DNA of 64,000 nucleotides from an uncultured Eubacteriales bacterium (GTDB lineage: Bacteria; Bacillota; Clostridia; Oscillospirales; Oscillospiraceae), in the NCBI GenBank assembly GCA_900545805.1, contig URAL01000003.1, positions 16,033 to 80,032 on the forward strand, read 5' to 3'. The position numbers were made by a program, and so were the translations under genes. The notes below the pieces were generated by a model, which did not search any database, was not told the origin of the DNA, and worked only from the letters and a program-made list of their open reading frames with translations. Of the stretch, positions 8,053 to 17,551 are shown one piece after another (within the stretch, counting starts at the first letter, position 1; each line of letters starts with the position of its first letter).

Positions 8053-9372
8053 ATGTTAGTCAAGAACGTAGAAAAGAAAGACTCCAAGACCGCAAGCTTT
8101 CAGGTCGAAGTCGATGCCAAGGAATTCGACGAGGCCGTAAACAAGGCATTCAATAAGAACAAGGGCAGCATATCCATCCCCGGCTTCAGACAGGGCAAGG
8201 CTCCCCGCGCCGTTGTTGAGGGCATGTACGGTCACGATGTTTTTTATCAGGATGCTATCGACGAGCTCGTTGCTCCCGCATACGAGCACGGATACGATAA
8301 CTGCGGCCTGAAGATAATAGGCAAGCCCGCAGTCTCGAACGTGGACCTTTCCGACGATAAGGTTCTCACCCTGACCTTTGATGTTGAGCTCTACCCCGAG
8401 GTCACCCTCGGCGAGTACAAGAACCTCAGCGCGGTTAAGGAGACTTACATTATCACCGAAGAGGACGTAGACGGCCAGATCGACGGCGTCCGCAAGCGCA
8501 ACGGCCGCGTTATCGACCTTGAGCGTGAGGCTCAGATGGGCGATACGGCTGATATCGACTTTGAAGGCACTCTTGACGGTGTCCCCTTTGACGGCGGCAA
8601 GGCTGAGGGCTATGAGCTTGAGCTCGGCTCGAACACCTTTGTTCCCGGCTTTGAGGAGCAGATTGTCGGCATGAACATCGGCGATGAGAAGGATATAAAC
8701 ATCACCTTCCCCGAGGATTACGCGGCGGAGCTGGCAGGCAAGGACGTCGTATTTAAGGTCAAGCTCAACGGCCTGTCCATGACCGAGCTGCCCGAGCTCG
8801 ATGACGATTTTGTTCAGGACGTTTCCGAGTTCAACACAGTTGAGGAATACAGAGCAGACACCCGCAAGGATATGGAGCGCGTTATGGATCAGCAGATGGA
8901 TGCAAAGTTCCGCACCGCTATCATGACCAAGGCCTGCGATAACATGACTGTTGAAATCCCCGAGAGCATGATGCAGGAGAAAATCGATGAGCTCATCCGC
9001 AGCTATGCGGCAAACTTCGGCCTGACTGACCCGAAGATGAGCACCGACGATATCAAGAAGATGATGGGGCTCGATGAAGAGGCCATCAACGCTACAATCC
9101 GTCCAGCTGCCGAGTATCAGGTAAAGCAGGATCTGCTTCTCAACGCCATAGTTGAGGCAGAGAACATTGAAGTCACCGACGAAGAGCTTGAGGACTACAT
9201 CAAGGGCGCTGCCGAGTCTGTCGGCACTGACGCCGATCATATCCGCCAGTACTTCGGCGAGGAATATATTAAAAACGAGTTCAAGAAAGAAAAAGCGACC
9301 AAGATAGTTATAGAGTCGGCTACTGAGGAAGCTCCCTCCGAGGAGCCCTCCGAGGAGAAAGAGGCCGAATAA
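8053..9372 (+). CDS. tig: Trigger factor (ribosome-associated chaperone/PPIase)
   Basis: A 439-residue trigger factor. The N-terminal ribosome-binding domain holds the signature segment GFRQGKAPRAVVE near residue 47. The central FKBP-type prolyl isomerase domain begins with GDTADIDFEGTLDG and includes FVPGFEEQIVGM. The C-terminal chaperone arms follow, ending in an acidic tail. It binds nascent chains at the ribosome exit. A strong AGGAGG site precedes the ATG, and codon use is that of a highly expressed gene. It is followed by clpP and clpX, the usual order. Confidence 0.98.
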   Translation: MLVKNVEKKDSKTASFQVEVDAKEFDEAVNKAFNKNKGSISIPGFRQGKAPRAVVEGMYGHDVFYQDAIDELVAPAYEHGYDNCGLKIIGKPAVSNVDLSDDKVLTLTFDVELYPEVTLGEYKNLSAVKETYIITEEDVDGQIDGVRKRNGRVIDLEREAQMGDTADIDFEGTLDGVPFDGGKAEGYELELGSNTFVPGFEEQIVGMNIGDEKDINITFPEDYAAELAGKDVVFKVKLNGLSMTELPELDDDFVQDVSEFNTVEEYRADTRKDMERVMDQQMDAKFRTAIMTKACDNMTVEIPESMMQEKIDELIRSYAANFGLTDPKMSTDDIKKMMGLDEEAINATIRPAAEYQVKQDLLLNAIVEAENIEVTDEELEDYIKGAAESVGTDADHIRQYFGEEYIKNEFKKEKATKIVIESATEEAPSEEPSEEKEAE

Positions 9373-9431
9373 TCTATCTCGTTTAAGGATATGATCTCCA
9401 CACGGTAAGCTGAAGAAAGGAGACGTTAAAA

Positions 9432-10013
9432 ATGAGTTTAGTACCCTATGTAGTAGAACAGACAAGCCGTGGCGAGCGTTCGTACGATATCTTTTCAAGA
9501 CTTCTCAACGACCGCATAATCATGCTGTCGGAGGAAGTCAACGACACGACCGCGAGCCTTATCGTTGCCCAGCTTCTGTATCTTGAAGCGCAGGATCCCG
9601 ACAAGGATATACAGTTTTATATCAACAGTCCGGGCGGCTCTGTCACTTCGGGCATGGCTATTTACGATACCATGCAGTATATAAAGCCCGACGTATCCAC
9701 AATATGCATCGGTATGGCGGCGTCCATGGGAGCATTCCTGCTATCGAGCGGCGCAAAGGGTAAGCGCCTTGCGCTTCCCAATGCCGAAATTATGATCCAT
9801 CAACCCTCCGGCGGCAGCAAGGGTCAGTGCACCGATATTCAGATTCAGGCTGAGCAGATCCTTAAGATTAAGAAAAATCTCAACAGGATACTCGCCGAAA
9901 ACACCGGCAAGGATATCGCCGTCGTTGAAGCGGACTGCGAACGAGACCATTTCATGTCCGCACAGGAAGCCCTTGAATACGGCCTTATCGATAAGGTGAT
10001 CACCAGGCGATAA
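9432..10013 (+). CDS. clpP: ATP-dependent Clp protease proteolytic subunit
   Basis: A 193-residue ClpP. The catalytic triad is visible as S98 ([11 protein letters not shown]), H123 (IMIHQPSGG) and D172 ([12 protein letters not shown]). The N-terminus [20 protein letters not shown] is typical, so no pro-sequence is expected beyond the usual few residues. It forms the degradation chamber used by ClpX, encoded next. A ribosome site (AAAGGAG) precedes the start. Confidence 0.98.
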   Translation: MSLVPYVVEQTSRGERSYDIFSRLLNDRIIMLSEEVNDTTASLIVAQLLYLEAQDPDKDIQFYINSPGGSVTSGMAIYDTMQYIKPDVSTICIGMAASMGAFLLSSGAKGKRLALPNAEIMIHQPSGGSKGQCTDIQIQAEQILKIKKNLNRILAENTGKDIAVVEADCERDHFMSAQEALEYGLIDKVITRR

Positions 10014-10023
10014 GTGCGAAATT

Positions 10024-10050
10024 TATGGGGGAACAGAGCGTTCCCCCATA
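10024..10050 (+). promoter_or_regulatory. Hairpin between clpP and clpX
   Basis: A perfect 11-bp stem TATGGGGGAAC/GTTCCCCCATA with a five-base loop (10035-10039). No T-run follows, so it is not a standard terminator. It stands 26 bases before the clpX ATG and could be a processing or stability element that sets the ClpP:ClpX ratio. Confidence 0.5.
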
Positions 10051-10075
10051 TTACATCATTTCCCGAGGTATAATT

Positions 10076-11317
10076 ATGGCAAGAACAGACGACAGAAAGA
10101 GCATCCGCTGCTCTTTCTGCGGAAAAACACAGGCTCAGGCCGGCCGGCTTATTGCCGGCAACGGCGCATATATCTGCGATGAGTGCGTAAATCTCTGCAT
10201 GAGTATAATCGCTGAGGACGAGCAGGCTCCCGTGCATGACAATCAGGGCAATCGTCTGCGCTTCGAGGATCTCCCGAAGCCCTCCGAGATCAAACAGAGA
10301 CTTGACGCATACATCGTCGGGCAGGAGAGGGCAAAGGTCGTTTTATCGGTTGCGGTGTATAACCACTATAAGCGCATACTTTTTGCCGGAGATAACGATG
10401 TTGAGCTTCAAAAAAGCAACATTCTGCTTATCGGCCCGACCGGAAGCGGCAAGACACTTTTTGCCCAGTCGCTGGCCAAGATGCTTAATGTACCTTTTGC
10501 TATCGCGGATGCTACCACTCTCACCGAGGCAGGATATGTCGGCGAGGACGTCGAGAATATTCTCCTGCGCCTGCTGCAGGCGGCAGATTTTGACGTTGAA
10601 CGCGCCGAAAAGGGTATAATCTATATTGACGAGATCGATAAGATCGCCCGTAAAAGCGAGAATACCTCAATAACGCGCGATGTCTCCGGCGAAGGTGTAC
10701 AGCAGGCGCTTTTGAAGCTGCTTGAGGGCACTGTCGCAAACGTTCCGCCTCAGGGCGGACGAAAGCACCCGCATCAGGAATTTATCAAGGTCGATACGAC
10801 AAACATACTTTTCATCTGCGGCGGTGCATTCGACGGCCTTGACAAGATTATCGAAAAGCGTACAGATAAAAAGAGTATGGGCTTCGGTGCGGAGATAAAA
10901 AGCTCTACAGAGCGGGATGTCGGTGAGCTTCTCAAGCAGGCTCAGCAGCACGATCTTTTAAAGTTCGGCATAATTCCCGAGCTCATCGGCCGCCTGCCTG
11001 TCATAGCCCCGTTGACATCTTTAAAGCGAGAAGACCTCGTTCGCATACTTACCGAACCCAAAAACGCCATGACTAAGCAGTACGAGGCGCTTATGGGCTA
11101 TGACGGAGTTAAGCTCGTCTACGATAAAGATGCGCTTGAAGCGATAGCGGATAAGGCTATCGAGATGAAGATCGGCGCTCGCGGTCTTCGAAGTGTGATG
11201 GAAGGTATAATGACCGATATCATGTACACCGTGCCTTCCGAGCACGATATCGAGAAAGTAATTGTCACTGCCGACTGCGTGAAAAACGGAACCGGCCCCG
11301 ACGTAATACGCAAATGA
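10076..11317 (+). CDS. clpX: ATP-dependent Clp protease ATP-binding subunit ClpX
   Basis: A 413-residue AAA+ unfoldase. The N-terminal C4 zinc finger reads CSFCGKTQ then [10 protein letters not shown]. Walker A is GPTGSGKT, Walker B is [11 protein letters not shown], and the sensor and arginine-finger region follows. The pore and ClpP-contact regions look complete. I place the start at ATG 10076 with GAGGT upstream; an earlier in-frame ATG at 10025 lies inside the intergenic hairpin and adds residues foreign to the family. Confidence 0.98.
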   Translation: MARTDDRKSIRCSFCGKTQAQAGRLIAGNGAYICDECVNLCMSIIAEDEQAPVHDNQGNRLRFEDLPKPSEIKQRLDAYIVGQERAKVVLSVAVYNHYKRILFAGDNDVELQKSNILLIGPTGSGKTLFAQSLAKMLNVPFAIADATTLTEAGYVGEDVENILLRLLQAADFDVERAEKGIIYIDEIDKIARKSENTSITRDVSGEGVQQALLKLLEGTVANVPPQGGRKHPHQEFIKVDTTNILFICGGAFDGLDKIIEKRTDKKSMGFGAEIKSSTERDVGELLKQAQQHDLLKFGIIPELIGRLPVIAPLTSLKREDLVRILTEPKNAMTKQYEALMGYDGVKLVYDKDALEAIADKAIEMKIGARGLRSVMEGIMTDIMYTVPSEHDIEKVIVTADCVKNGTGPDVIRK

Positions 11318-11326
11318 TACAACACG

Positions 11327-11363
11327 GCAAGACGGGGCATTGCCCTGTCTTGCTGCGTTTTTT
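11327..11363 (+). terminator. Rho-independent terminator of clpX
   Basis: GCAAGACGGGG pairs with CCCTGTCTTGC (one G-T pair), followed by TGCG and a run of six Ts. Confidence 0.88.
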
Positions 11364-11395
11364 CTATTTTATATCCCTCAGAAGGAGGTAAGCTT

Positions 11396-13798
11396 ATGAA
11401 TCAGAACAAGAAAATACCCGACCGCGCAATGGCCATACTGCCGCTGCGGGGCCTTAACATATTCCCCGGAATGCTCCTGAGCTTTGACGTTGAGCGCCCG
11501 ATATCGCTCGCGGCCCTCAATTTTGCGCAGAACTCCGATCAGGAGATATTCCTTGTTACGCAGAAGGATATAGCAAACGATATGCCGGAGCTCAATGACC
11601 TTTACGAATACGGTGTTGTCTGCCGCATCCGTCAGCTCGTTCGTCAGCCAGGAGGCAAGCTGTGCAAGGTGATGGCCGAGGGAATCTACAGGGGCAGAAT
11701 ATCGTCTATCAGCTCCGAGCAGCCATATTTCTTCGGCGATGTTGAAAGTGCTCCCGATAAGGCTGAAAAGGTCGCTGCTGACAGAAAGGAAGCGCTCATG
11801 CGCACTACGGTAGGGCTGTTTGATGAGTATATCCAGCTATCCGGCAGTATGCCGCCCGAAATGCTTCTAAACCTTGTTGTCAGCCGTGATCCCGCCTTTG
11901 TTGCAGACTATACGGCGCAGAACGTACGACTTGATTACCGCCAGAAGCAGGTACTCCTTGAGGAGCTTCATCCCTGCCGCAGGCTGGAGATGCTAATTGA
12001 GCTGCTCAACCATGAGCTTAACGTCATGAGCATAGAGCAGGAGCTCAGTGAGGCGACGAACGAGCAGGTAAACCGCAGTCAGCGCGATTACTATCTTCGT
12101 GAGCAGATGAAGATAATCCAGCAGGAGCTCGGTGAGGATGATACATCAGACGATATAGGCGAATACCGCCAGAGGATCCGCGACCTGAAGCTCTCGCAGG
12201 AGATAGAGGATAAGCTTCTCAAAGAAGTGTCCCACCTTGCAAAGCAGCCCTTCGGCTCGACCGAGGCCACGGTCATCCGCGGCTATCTCGACGTTTGCCT
12301 TGAGCTGCCGTGGAACATAAAGACCGAGGAAACGCGGGATATTGACAAAGCGCGCAGGGTGCTCGATGAGGATCACTACGGCCTTGAAAAGGTTAAGCAG
12401 CGCGTTATAGAATACCTTGCCGTGAGGCAGCTTGCCCCCAAGGCCGGCGGAAGTCTGCTGTGTCTTGTCGGACCTCCGGGCACCGGTAAGACCAGCATAG
12501 CAATGAGCATCGCACGAGCAACAAATCGCAAGTGTGTTCGCATATCCCTCGGCGGTGTTCACGATGAGGCAGAGATCCGCGGCCACAGAAAAACCTATGT
12601 CGGGGCAATGCCCGGCAGGATCATATCCGGCATCCGTCAGTCAAAGAGCATGAATCCTGTAATGGTGCTTGATGAGGTTGACAAGTTAGGCTCTGACTAT
12701 CGGGGCGATCCCTCTGCGGCGCTGCTGGAAGCGCTCGACCCCGAGCAGAACTCAACGTTCCGGGATAATTACCTTGAAGTGCCGTTTGATCTTTCGGATG
12801 TATTCTTCATAACGACCGCAAACTCGCTCGATACCATACCGAGAGCGCTCCTTGACCGCATGGAGGTCATTGAGCTTTCAAGCTATACCGATGAGGAAAA
12901 GCTCAGCATCGCAAAGGGGCATTTGCTGCCCAAGCAGCGCAAAAAGCATGGTCTTAAGGCTTCACAGCTGAAGGTCAGCGACGACGCCATACGCGAGATT
13001 ATAACATATTACACACGCGAATCGGGTGTCAGAAATCTTGAACGTCAGATAGCGGCGCTGTGCCGCAAGGCTGCCGTTTCGATTGCCGACGGCGAGCGCA
13101 AGAGCTTGTCGATTCGCTCCGGTGTATTGCAGCCGTATCTCGGCTCACCGAAATTCAAGCCCGAGCAGCGCAGAATGAACGATGAGGTCGGCCTTGTGCG
13201 CGGCCTTGCGTGGACAAGCGTCGGCGGCGAGGTGCTCGATGTCGAAGTTGCTGTTGTCGAAGGCAGCGGAAAGCTCGAGCTTACCGGCAACCTCGGCAAG
13301 GTTATGCAGGAATCCTGTCAGGCGGCAATGACCTGTATAAGAAGCAGGGCAAATAAACTCGGCATCAACGCTGATTTTTACAAAACAAAGGATATACACA
13401 TACATTTCCCGGAGGGTGCGATACCCAAGGACGGGCCTTCGGCGGGTGTCACCGTCTGCACGGCTATCGTCTCCGCGCTGACAGGTACGCCCGTGCGCCG
13501 CGATATCGCAATGACGGGAGAGATCAGCCTGCGCGGAAGAGTTCTTCCCATCGGAGGCCTCAAGGAAAAGACGATGGCGGCTATGCGCAGCGGCGTAAGC
13601 ACCGTTATCATTCCTGCCGATAACGAGCCGGATCTCGAGGAGATCGATCCTGCCGTGCGAAAGGCACTCAACTTTGTGCTGGCAGATAAGGTCGATAACG
13701 TACTTGAAACTGCGCTTGCTCATAAGGACGCTGATAGCAAGCCTGATGTCATTATGCCCGTTTCGGGCAAGAAATCCCGTCCGGGAATTAGACAGTAG
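11396..13798 (+). CDS. lon: Endopeptidase La (Lon protease)
   Basis: An 800-residue LonA protease: N-terminal substrate-binding domain, AAA+ module with Walker A GPPGTGKTS near residue 359 and Walker B VMVLDEVDKLG, then the protease domain with catalytic S682 in KDGPSAGVT and K725 in GGLKEKTMAA. It degrades damaged and regulatory proteins. The ribosome site GAAGGAGG precedes the ATG. No CIRCE-like operator is seen in the short upstream region. engB follows within 8 bases, the order found in many Firmicutes. Confidence 0.98.
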   Translation: MNQNKKIPDRAMAILPLRGLNIFPGMLLSFDVERPISLAALNFAQNSDQEIFLVTQKDIANDMPELNDLYEYGVVCRIRQLVRQPGGKLCKVMAEGIYRGRISSISSEQPYFFGDVESAPDKAEKVAADRKEALMRTTVGLFDEYIQLSGSMPPEMLLNLVVSRDPAFVADYTAQNVRLDYRQKQVLLEELHPCRRLEMLIELLNHELNVMSIEQELSEATNEQVNRSQRDYYLREQMKIIQQELGEDDTSDDIGEYRQRIRDLKLSQEIEDKLLKEVSHLAKQPFGSTEATVIRGYLDVCLELPWNIKTEETRDIDKARRVLDEDHYGLEKVKQRVIEYLAVRQLAPKAGGSLLCLVGPPGTGKTSIAMSIARATNRKCVRISLGGVHDEAEIRGHRKTYVGAMPGRIISGIRQSKSMNPVMVLDEVDKLGSDYRGDPSAALLEALDPEQNSTFRDNYLEVPFDLSDVFFITTANSLDTIPRALLDRMEVIELSSYTDEEKLSIAKGHLLPKQRKKHGLKASQLKVSDDAIREIITYYTRESGVRNLERQIAALCRKAAVSIADGERKSLSIRSGVLQPYLGSPKFKPEQRRMNDEVGLVRGLAWTSVGGEVLDVEVAVVEGSGKLELTGNLGKVMQESCQAAMTCIRSRANKLGINADFYKTKDIHIHFPEGAIPKDGPSAGVTVCTAIVSALTGTPVRRDIAMTGEISLRGRVLPIGGLKEKTMAAMRSGVSTVIIPADNEPDLEEIDPAVRKALNFVLADKVDNVLETALAHKDADSKPDVIMPVSGKKSRPGIRQ

Positions 13799-13805
13799 GT
13801 GTACT

Positions 13806-14396
13806 ATGGCCGAACTTAACGTCAACAAAGCCGAGTTTATAAAAAGTGCGGCAGCACCGGCGGACTTTATCCGCGGTGCACTTCCGAATATCGTATTTGC
13901 AGGCAAGTCCAATGTCGGCAAATCCTCGGTGATAAACAGACTTTTAAATCGCAAAAACTTTGCGCGAGTGGGACAGTCTCCGGGAAAGACGATACATGTA
14001 AACTATTTTCTTATAGACCAAAAGGTCTACTTTGTCGATCTTCCCGGCTACGGCTACGCGAAGGTATCAAAGTCAGAGCGCGAACGCTGGGGCAAGCTCA
14101 TGGAGCAGTTTTTTGCCGTCGACGGGCTCATAGACCTCGGAATAATGATCGTAGACTCGCGTCATAAGCCGACGGCCGACGATATTACGATGGCTCAATG
14201 GTTCAAAAGCACCGGCTGTCCGCTCGTGGTTGCTGCCAATAAGTCAGATAAGCTGAAAAAGAGTGAGATCGAGGCGAATCTTGAGCTTATTCGTCTTACT
14301 CTCGGCCTTGATGAAGAAACGCCGCTCATTCTATTTTCCGCGGAAAAGGGCAGCGGCCGCGACGCTCTTATGTCGCAGATACTCAAGTATATTTAA
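13806..14396 (+). CDS. engB: Ribosome biogenesis GTP-binding protein EngB (YsxC)
   Basis: A 196-residue TRAFAC GTPase needed for 50S assembly. Motifs are G1 AGKSNVGKSSVI, G2 region QSPGKTIHVNYF, G3 VDLPGYGYAKV and G4 AANKSDKLKKSE. I chose ATG 13806, seven bases after the lon stop; the frame is open further back inside lon but has no EngB-like sequence there. Confidence 0.96.
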   Translation: MAELNVNKAEFIKSAAAPADFIRGALPNIVFAGKSNVGKSSVINRLLNRKNFARVGQSPGKTIHVNYFLIDQKVYFVDLPGYGYAKVSKSERERWGKLMEQFFAVDGLIDLGIMIVDSRHKPTADDITMAQWFKSTGCPLVVAANKSDKLKKSEIEANLELIRLTLGLDEETPLILFSAEKGSGRDALMSQILKYI

Positions 14397-14407
14397 GGTA
14401 GTGCTTT

Positions 14408-15100
14408 ATGAATTCATTCGGCGATGTAATGCGAAATCTTGACTGGTCGGTTGTTACCGACATGCTCATGTCCGTCATACCGGCGCTCGTGTGCATAACG
14501 CTGCACGAGATCAGCCACGGCTATGTCGCCTATAAGCTGGGCGACAACACTGCGAAAAATATGGGAAGGCTCACGCTCAATCCCATTAAGCATATCGACA
14601 TTGTCGGTCTCATAATGATGGTCGTGTTCAAATTCGGCTGGGCAAAGCCCGTGCCGGTCGATATGCGCAATTTCAAGCACCCCAAACGCGACATGGCGAT
14701 AACCGCACTCGCAGGTCCGGTATCAAACCTCCTGATCTGCTGCGTCGTGCTGTTTATTTACGGTATCATTTTTCTGCCGTGCAAGCTCTCGGGAAGCGAA
14801 TTCTGGGGAGATGTGCTTGATATGGTTTACATAACATCATATTTGAGCATAGCTCTTGCCATATTCAATATCATTCCCGTGCCGCCGCTGGACGGCTCAA
14901 AGGTGCTGTTTTCACTCATGAGCGATGAGGCGTATTTTAAGCTCATGCGCTATGAGCGCTACGGAATGCTGATTCTGCTCGTCCTTGTGGCTACTAATAT
15001 TCTGGGGCAGCCGCTCCAGACGGTGACCGAGGCGGTGTTCAAATTCCTGCTCCCGTTTGCCGAATGGGGCTATGACCTTTCGTGCATACTGTTTTATTGA
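14408..15100 (+). CDS. Site-2 protease family protein (M50)
   Basis: A 230-residue multi-pass membrane metalloprotease. The zinc motif HEISHGYVAYKLGD (HExxH) lies in the first hydrophobic segment, and the third zinc ligand is in NIIPVPPLDGSK, the NxxPxxxLDG motif. It resembles the YwhC-type intramembrane proteases rather than SpoIVFB; the substrate is unknown. It lies between engB and scpA in a tightly packed operon. Confidence 0.92.
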   Translation: MNSFGDVMRNLDWSVVTDMLMSVIPALVCITLHEISHGYVAYKLGDNTAKNMGRLTLNPIKHIDIVGLIMMVVFKFGWAKPVPVDMRNFKHPKRDMAITALAGPVSNLLICCVVLFIYGIIFLPCKLSGSEFWGDVLDMVYITSYLSIALAIFNIIPVPPLDGSKVLFSLMSDEAYFKLMRYERYGMLILLVLVATNILGQPLQTVTEAVFKFLLPFAEWGYDLSCILFY

Positions 15101-15102
15101 TA

Positions 15103-15885
15103 ATGGACAATCCTACTTTTCATCTTGACGGCGTAGTTAAGGACAGAAATGAGCTTCAGGATTTCGACGGTCCGCTCAGCCTTATCCTTATGCTGCTGTC
15201 GAAAAATAAAATAGAGATACGAGATATAAAAATATCCGAGATACTCGATCAGTACCTTGAATACCTTGACCGTATGGAGAAAATGGATCTTGAAATAACG
15301 AGCGAGTTCGTGCAGATGGCCTCGCATCTGCTGTATATCAAGACCCGAACGCTCCTTGCGGGCGAGGAGGAGGTCAGTGAGCTGGAAGAGCTCATGACTT
15401 CTCTTGAGCAGTTAAAGTGCAAGGACATTTACTCGGCTGTGCAGAGAATAACTCCGGAGCTGAAAAAGGCCTCGGAAAAGGGGCTTTTATATTACGCAAA
15501 GCTCCCGGAGCCGCTGCCGGATATAAAGCGCGAGTACGAGTATCGCCACGAGCCGGCGGATCTGTTCCGTGCGCTGTATACCGTTATAACACGCGGCGGA
15601 AAACCGTCGGAGCCCGAGCTTGCTCACCGTCTCGCGCCCTCGCGCATCGTATATGAGGTGCGGACAAAAAGCCGCGAGCTTATCGACCGTCTGCAAAAGG
15701 GACCGGCAAAGCTGTCAGAGCTTTACTCCGAGTGCCGCAGCCGTTCGGAGATCGTTGCAACGTTTATCTCCATTTTGGAACTGTGCAGCATGGGCAGCGT
15801 TGAGCTCACAGGCGATGAGAGCGACTATACGCTCTCGTTCACAGGCGGCGATGTCGGCGAAATCATTGACAGAATAACAGAGTAG
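15103..15885 (+). CDS. scpA: Segregation and condensation protein A
   Basis: A 260-residue kleisin that joins the SMC ATPase heads with ScpB. The N-terminus (FDGPLSLILMLLSKNKIEIRDIKISEI) and the ASHLLYIKTRTLL segment are typical of ScpA. The C-terminal winged-helix-like region follows. The ATG at 15103 is preferred over an in-frame ATG at 15082, which lies inside the protease gene. scpB follows after eight bases. Confidence 0.95.
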   Translation: MDNPTFHLDGVVKDRNELQDFDGPLSLILMLLSKNKIEIRDIKISEILDQYLEYLDRMEKMDLEITSEFVQMASHLLYIKTRTLLAGEEEVSELEELMTSLEQLKCKDIYSAVQRITPELKKASEKGLLYYAKLPEPLPDIKREYEYRHEPADLFRALYTVITRGGKPSEPELAHRLAPSRIVYEVRTKSRELIDRLQKGPAKLSELYSECRSRSEIVATFISILELCSMGSVELTGDESDYTLSFTGGDVGEIIDRITE

Positions 15886-15893
15886 GTTTTGTA

Positions 15894-16496
15894 ATGGAAA
15901 CAGAGAATATAAAGTCAGCCGTTGAGGCAATACTTTTTGCAGCGGGCGAGCCTGTTCCCGCCGCACGCATATCACTTATCCTTGAGGTCGATGAGAAAAC
16001 GGTTTTCGCGGCGGCAAAGGAGCTTGCTGATGAATACAGCTTCGGTATGCGCGGCATGCGTATACTTACGCTTGATAACAAGCTGCAAATGTGCTCGTCG
16101 CCGGAGTATGCCGCGGTGATAAGCAAAACGCTTGAGCAGCGCAAGCCGCCGATGCTCTCACAGCCGGCGCTTGAAACGCTTGCGGTCGTTGCGTATTTTC
16201 AGCCCGTCACAAGGGCGTATATCGACCAGGTGCGCGGAGTCGACAGCTCATACACCGTCGGTGTACTCATAGACCGCGGCCTTATTGAGCGCTGCGGAAA
16301 GCTCGACGTTCCGGGTAGACCATCACTTCTTCGCACGACGGACGTTTTCCTTCGCACGATGGGCGTCAGCAGGCTTGAGGAGCTTCCGGAGCTTCCGGAT
16401 ATCAGCTCCGGCGACGGCGTCAAAAAGCTTGAAGATGCCATTGAAAAGCTCAACACGGTCGGTAATAATCAGCTCCGGATGGAGGAGCTCAAATAG
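15894..16496 (+). CDS. scpB: Segregation and condensation protein B
   Basis: A 200-residue protein made of two winged-helix domains. Family segments include SAVEAILFAAGEPV at the start, QPALETLAVVAYFQPVTRAYIDQVRGVDS in the middle and GRPSLLRTTDVFL. It dimerises and binds ScpA in the SMC condensin complex. It is tightly packed between scpA and the DUF2953 gene. Confidence 0.96.
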   Translation: METENIKSAVEAILFAAGEPVPAARISLILEVDEKTVFAAAKELADEYSFGMRGMRILTLDNKLQMCSSPEYAAVISKTLEQRKPPMLSQPALETLAVVAYFQPVTRAYIDQVRGVDSSYTVGVLIDRGLIERCGKLDVPGRPSLLRTTDVFLRTMGVSRLEELPELPDISSGDGVKKLEDAIEKLNTVGNNQLRMEELK

Positions 16497-16505
16497 GATG
16501 TTGGG

Positions 16506-17183
16506 GTGGTGCGCTTGACAGCGCTTTTTATCATCTTAATACTGCTGGCTGCCATCATGCTCATTCCTCTCGGAGTGTACGCATCATACATGGAGGGCAG
16601 CTTCACGGCATCTGCGCATGTGTGGTTTTATAAGCTCAGTCTGTATCCTCCGAAGGAAAAGAAGCCTAAGTCCGAGGAACCGACAGAGACCGATACGGAA
16701 AATGAGGAAAAGCCCAAAAAAAGCTTTTCGCCAGACTTTACGCCGGGCGACTGGCTTGAGCTTGCAAGACTCGCCCTGCGAGCGCTCAGGCACTTAAAAA
16801 ACGGAGTGTATTTTGACCTCATCAGGCTCACGGCGGTCATATCCGCGCCCGACCCGTATGATGCCGTAATGCGATATAATGCGGTAAACGGCTTTATCGG
16901 CTCCGCGATACCTTTTTTTGAGAGCGAGTTTTGCGTTAAAAAGAAAGAGATATACATCGGACTTGATATGAACGGCGGCGAAGGCAATGCTGAATTTGAG
17001 CTTTCCGCATCCGTAAGAATTGGAACGATTCTGGCATTGGGATTTGCCGCAGGCTTTGGATTTCTGAAAATTCTGATAAAAAACAGGATACGGCGTATCC
17101 GTGAAAGGGTGGCATGCAATGGAGAACAACAAACTGAGCGAAATGATGCAGTCAACAATGAGCAGCATCAAGGATCTTGTTGA
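16506..17183 (+). CDS. DUF2953 domain protein
   Basis: A 225-residue protein that begins with one hydrophobic segment (residues about 3-22), then a beta-rich stretch ending in KLSLYP, a charged low-complexity linker rich in Lys, Glu and Thr, and a C-terminal domain with amphipathic strands and a second hydrophobic stretch. It matches the DUF2953 proteins that precede ytfJ in spore formers. The start is GTG (16506 or 16509). Its role is unknown; the steady link to ytfJ suggests sporulation. Confidence 0.78.
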   Translation: MVRLTALFIILILLAAIMLIPLGVYASYMEGSFTASAHVWFYKLSLYPPKEKKPKSEEPTETDTENEEKPKKSFSPDFTPGDWLELARLALRALRHLKNGVYFDLIRLTAVISAPDPYDAVMRYNAVNGFIGSAIPFFESEFCVKKKEIYIGLDMNGGEGNAEFELSASVRIGTILALGFAAGFGFLKILIKNRIRRIRERVACNGEQQTERNDAVNNEQHQGSC

Positions 17184-17496
17184 GGTAAACAACATCGTCG
17201 GCGAGCCCATAGTTACTCCCGACGGCCAGACTATTATTCCCGTATCGAAGCTGAGCTTCGGCTTCGGAGGCGCAGGAGGCGATTCACTCGGCGGCAGCAA
17301 GCAGGGCTACGGCGGCGGCAGCGCGGCTGCCGTTAAGATAGAGCCGATCGGCTTTCTCGTCGTCAAGGATGACGGCGTGCGCATGATAAACGTCGCACCT
17401 CCGGCGAAAAACGGCGTTGACAGGATCATTGACATGGTGCCTGACGTCATGGATAAAATAGAAAGCATCGCAAATACTAATAAGAAGACCGATTAA
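17119..17496 (+). CDS. ytfJ: GerW family sporulation protein (YtfJ)
   Basis: A 125-residue protein with the family core: a conserved start MENNKLSEMMQSTMSSIKDL, then GEPIVTPDGQTIIPVSKLSF, a Gly/Ser-rich loop, and IEPIGFLVVKDDGVRMINV. GerW proteins are needed for full spore germination in Bacillus. I chose the ATG at 17119, preceded by AAAGGGTGG. It overlaps the end of the DUF2953 gene by 65 bases in another frame. Confidence 0.93.
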   Translation: MENNKLSEMMQSTMSSIKDLVEVNNIVGEPIVTPDGQTIIPVSKLSFGFGGAGGDSLGGSKQGYGGGSAAAVKIEPIGFLVVKDDGVRMINVAPPAKNGVDRIIDMVPDVMDKIESIANTNKKTD

Positions 17497-17516
17497 AACA
17501 AGCCGATTTCGTCAAT

Positions 17517-17548
17517 AATAAGCACTGCCCGGAAAGGTGGTGCTTATT
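17517..17548 (+). promoter_or_regulatory. Hairpin enclosing the dacF ribosome-binding site
   Basis: AATAAGCAC (17517-17525) pairs perfectly with GTGCTTATT (17540-17548); the GGAAAGG that serves dacF lies in the 14-base loop. TTTAT follows, so it might also act as a weak terminator after ytfJ. Confidence 0.5.
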
Positions 17549-17551
17549 TTT

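Noticed and set aside
8056..9498. A 480-codon open frame on the minus strand across tig
   Set aside because: It mirrors the strongly biased codons of trigger factor (cgc, gag, aag in one strand leave no stops in the other). No start signal and no recognisable protein.
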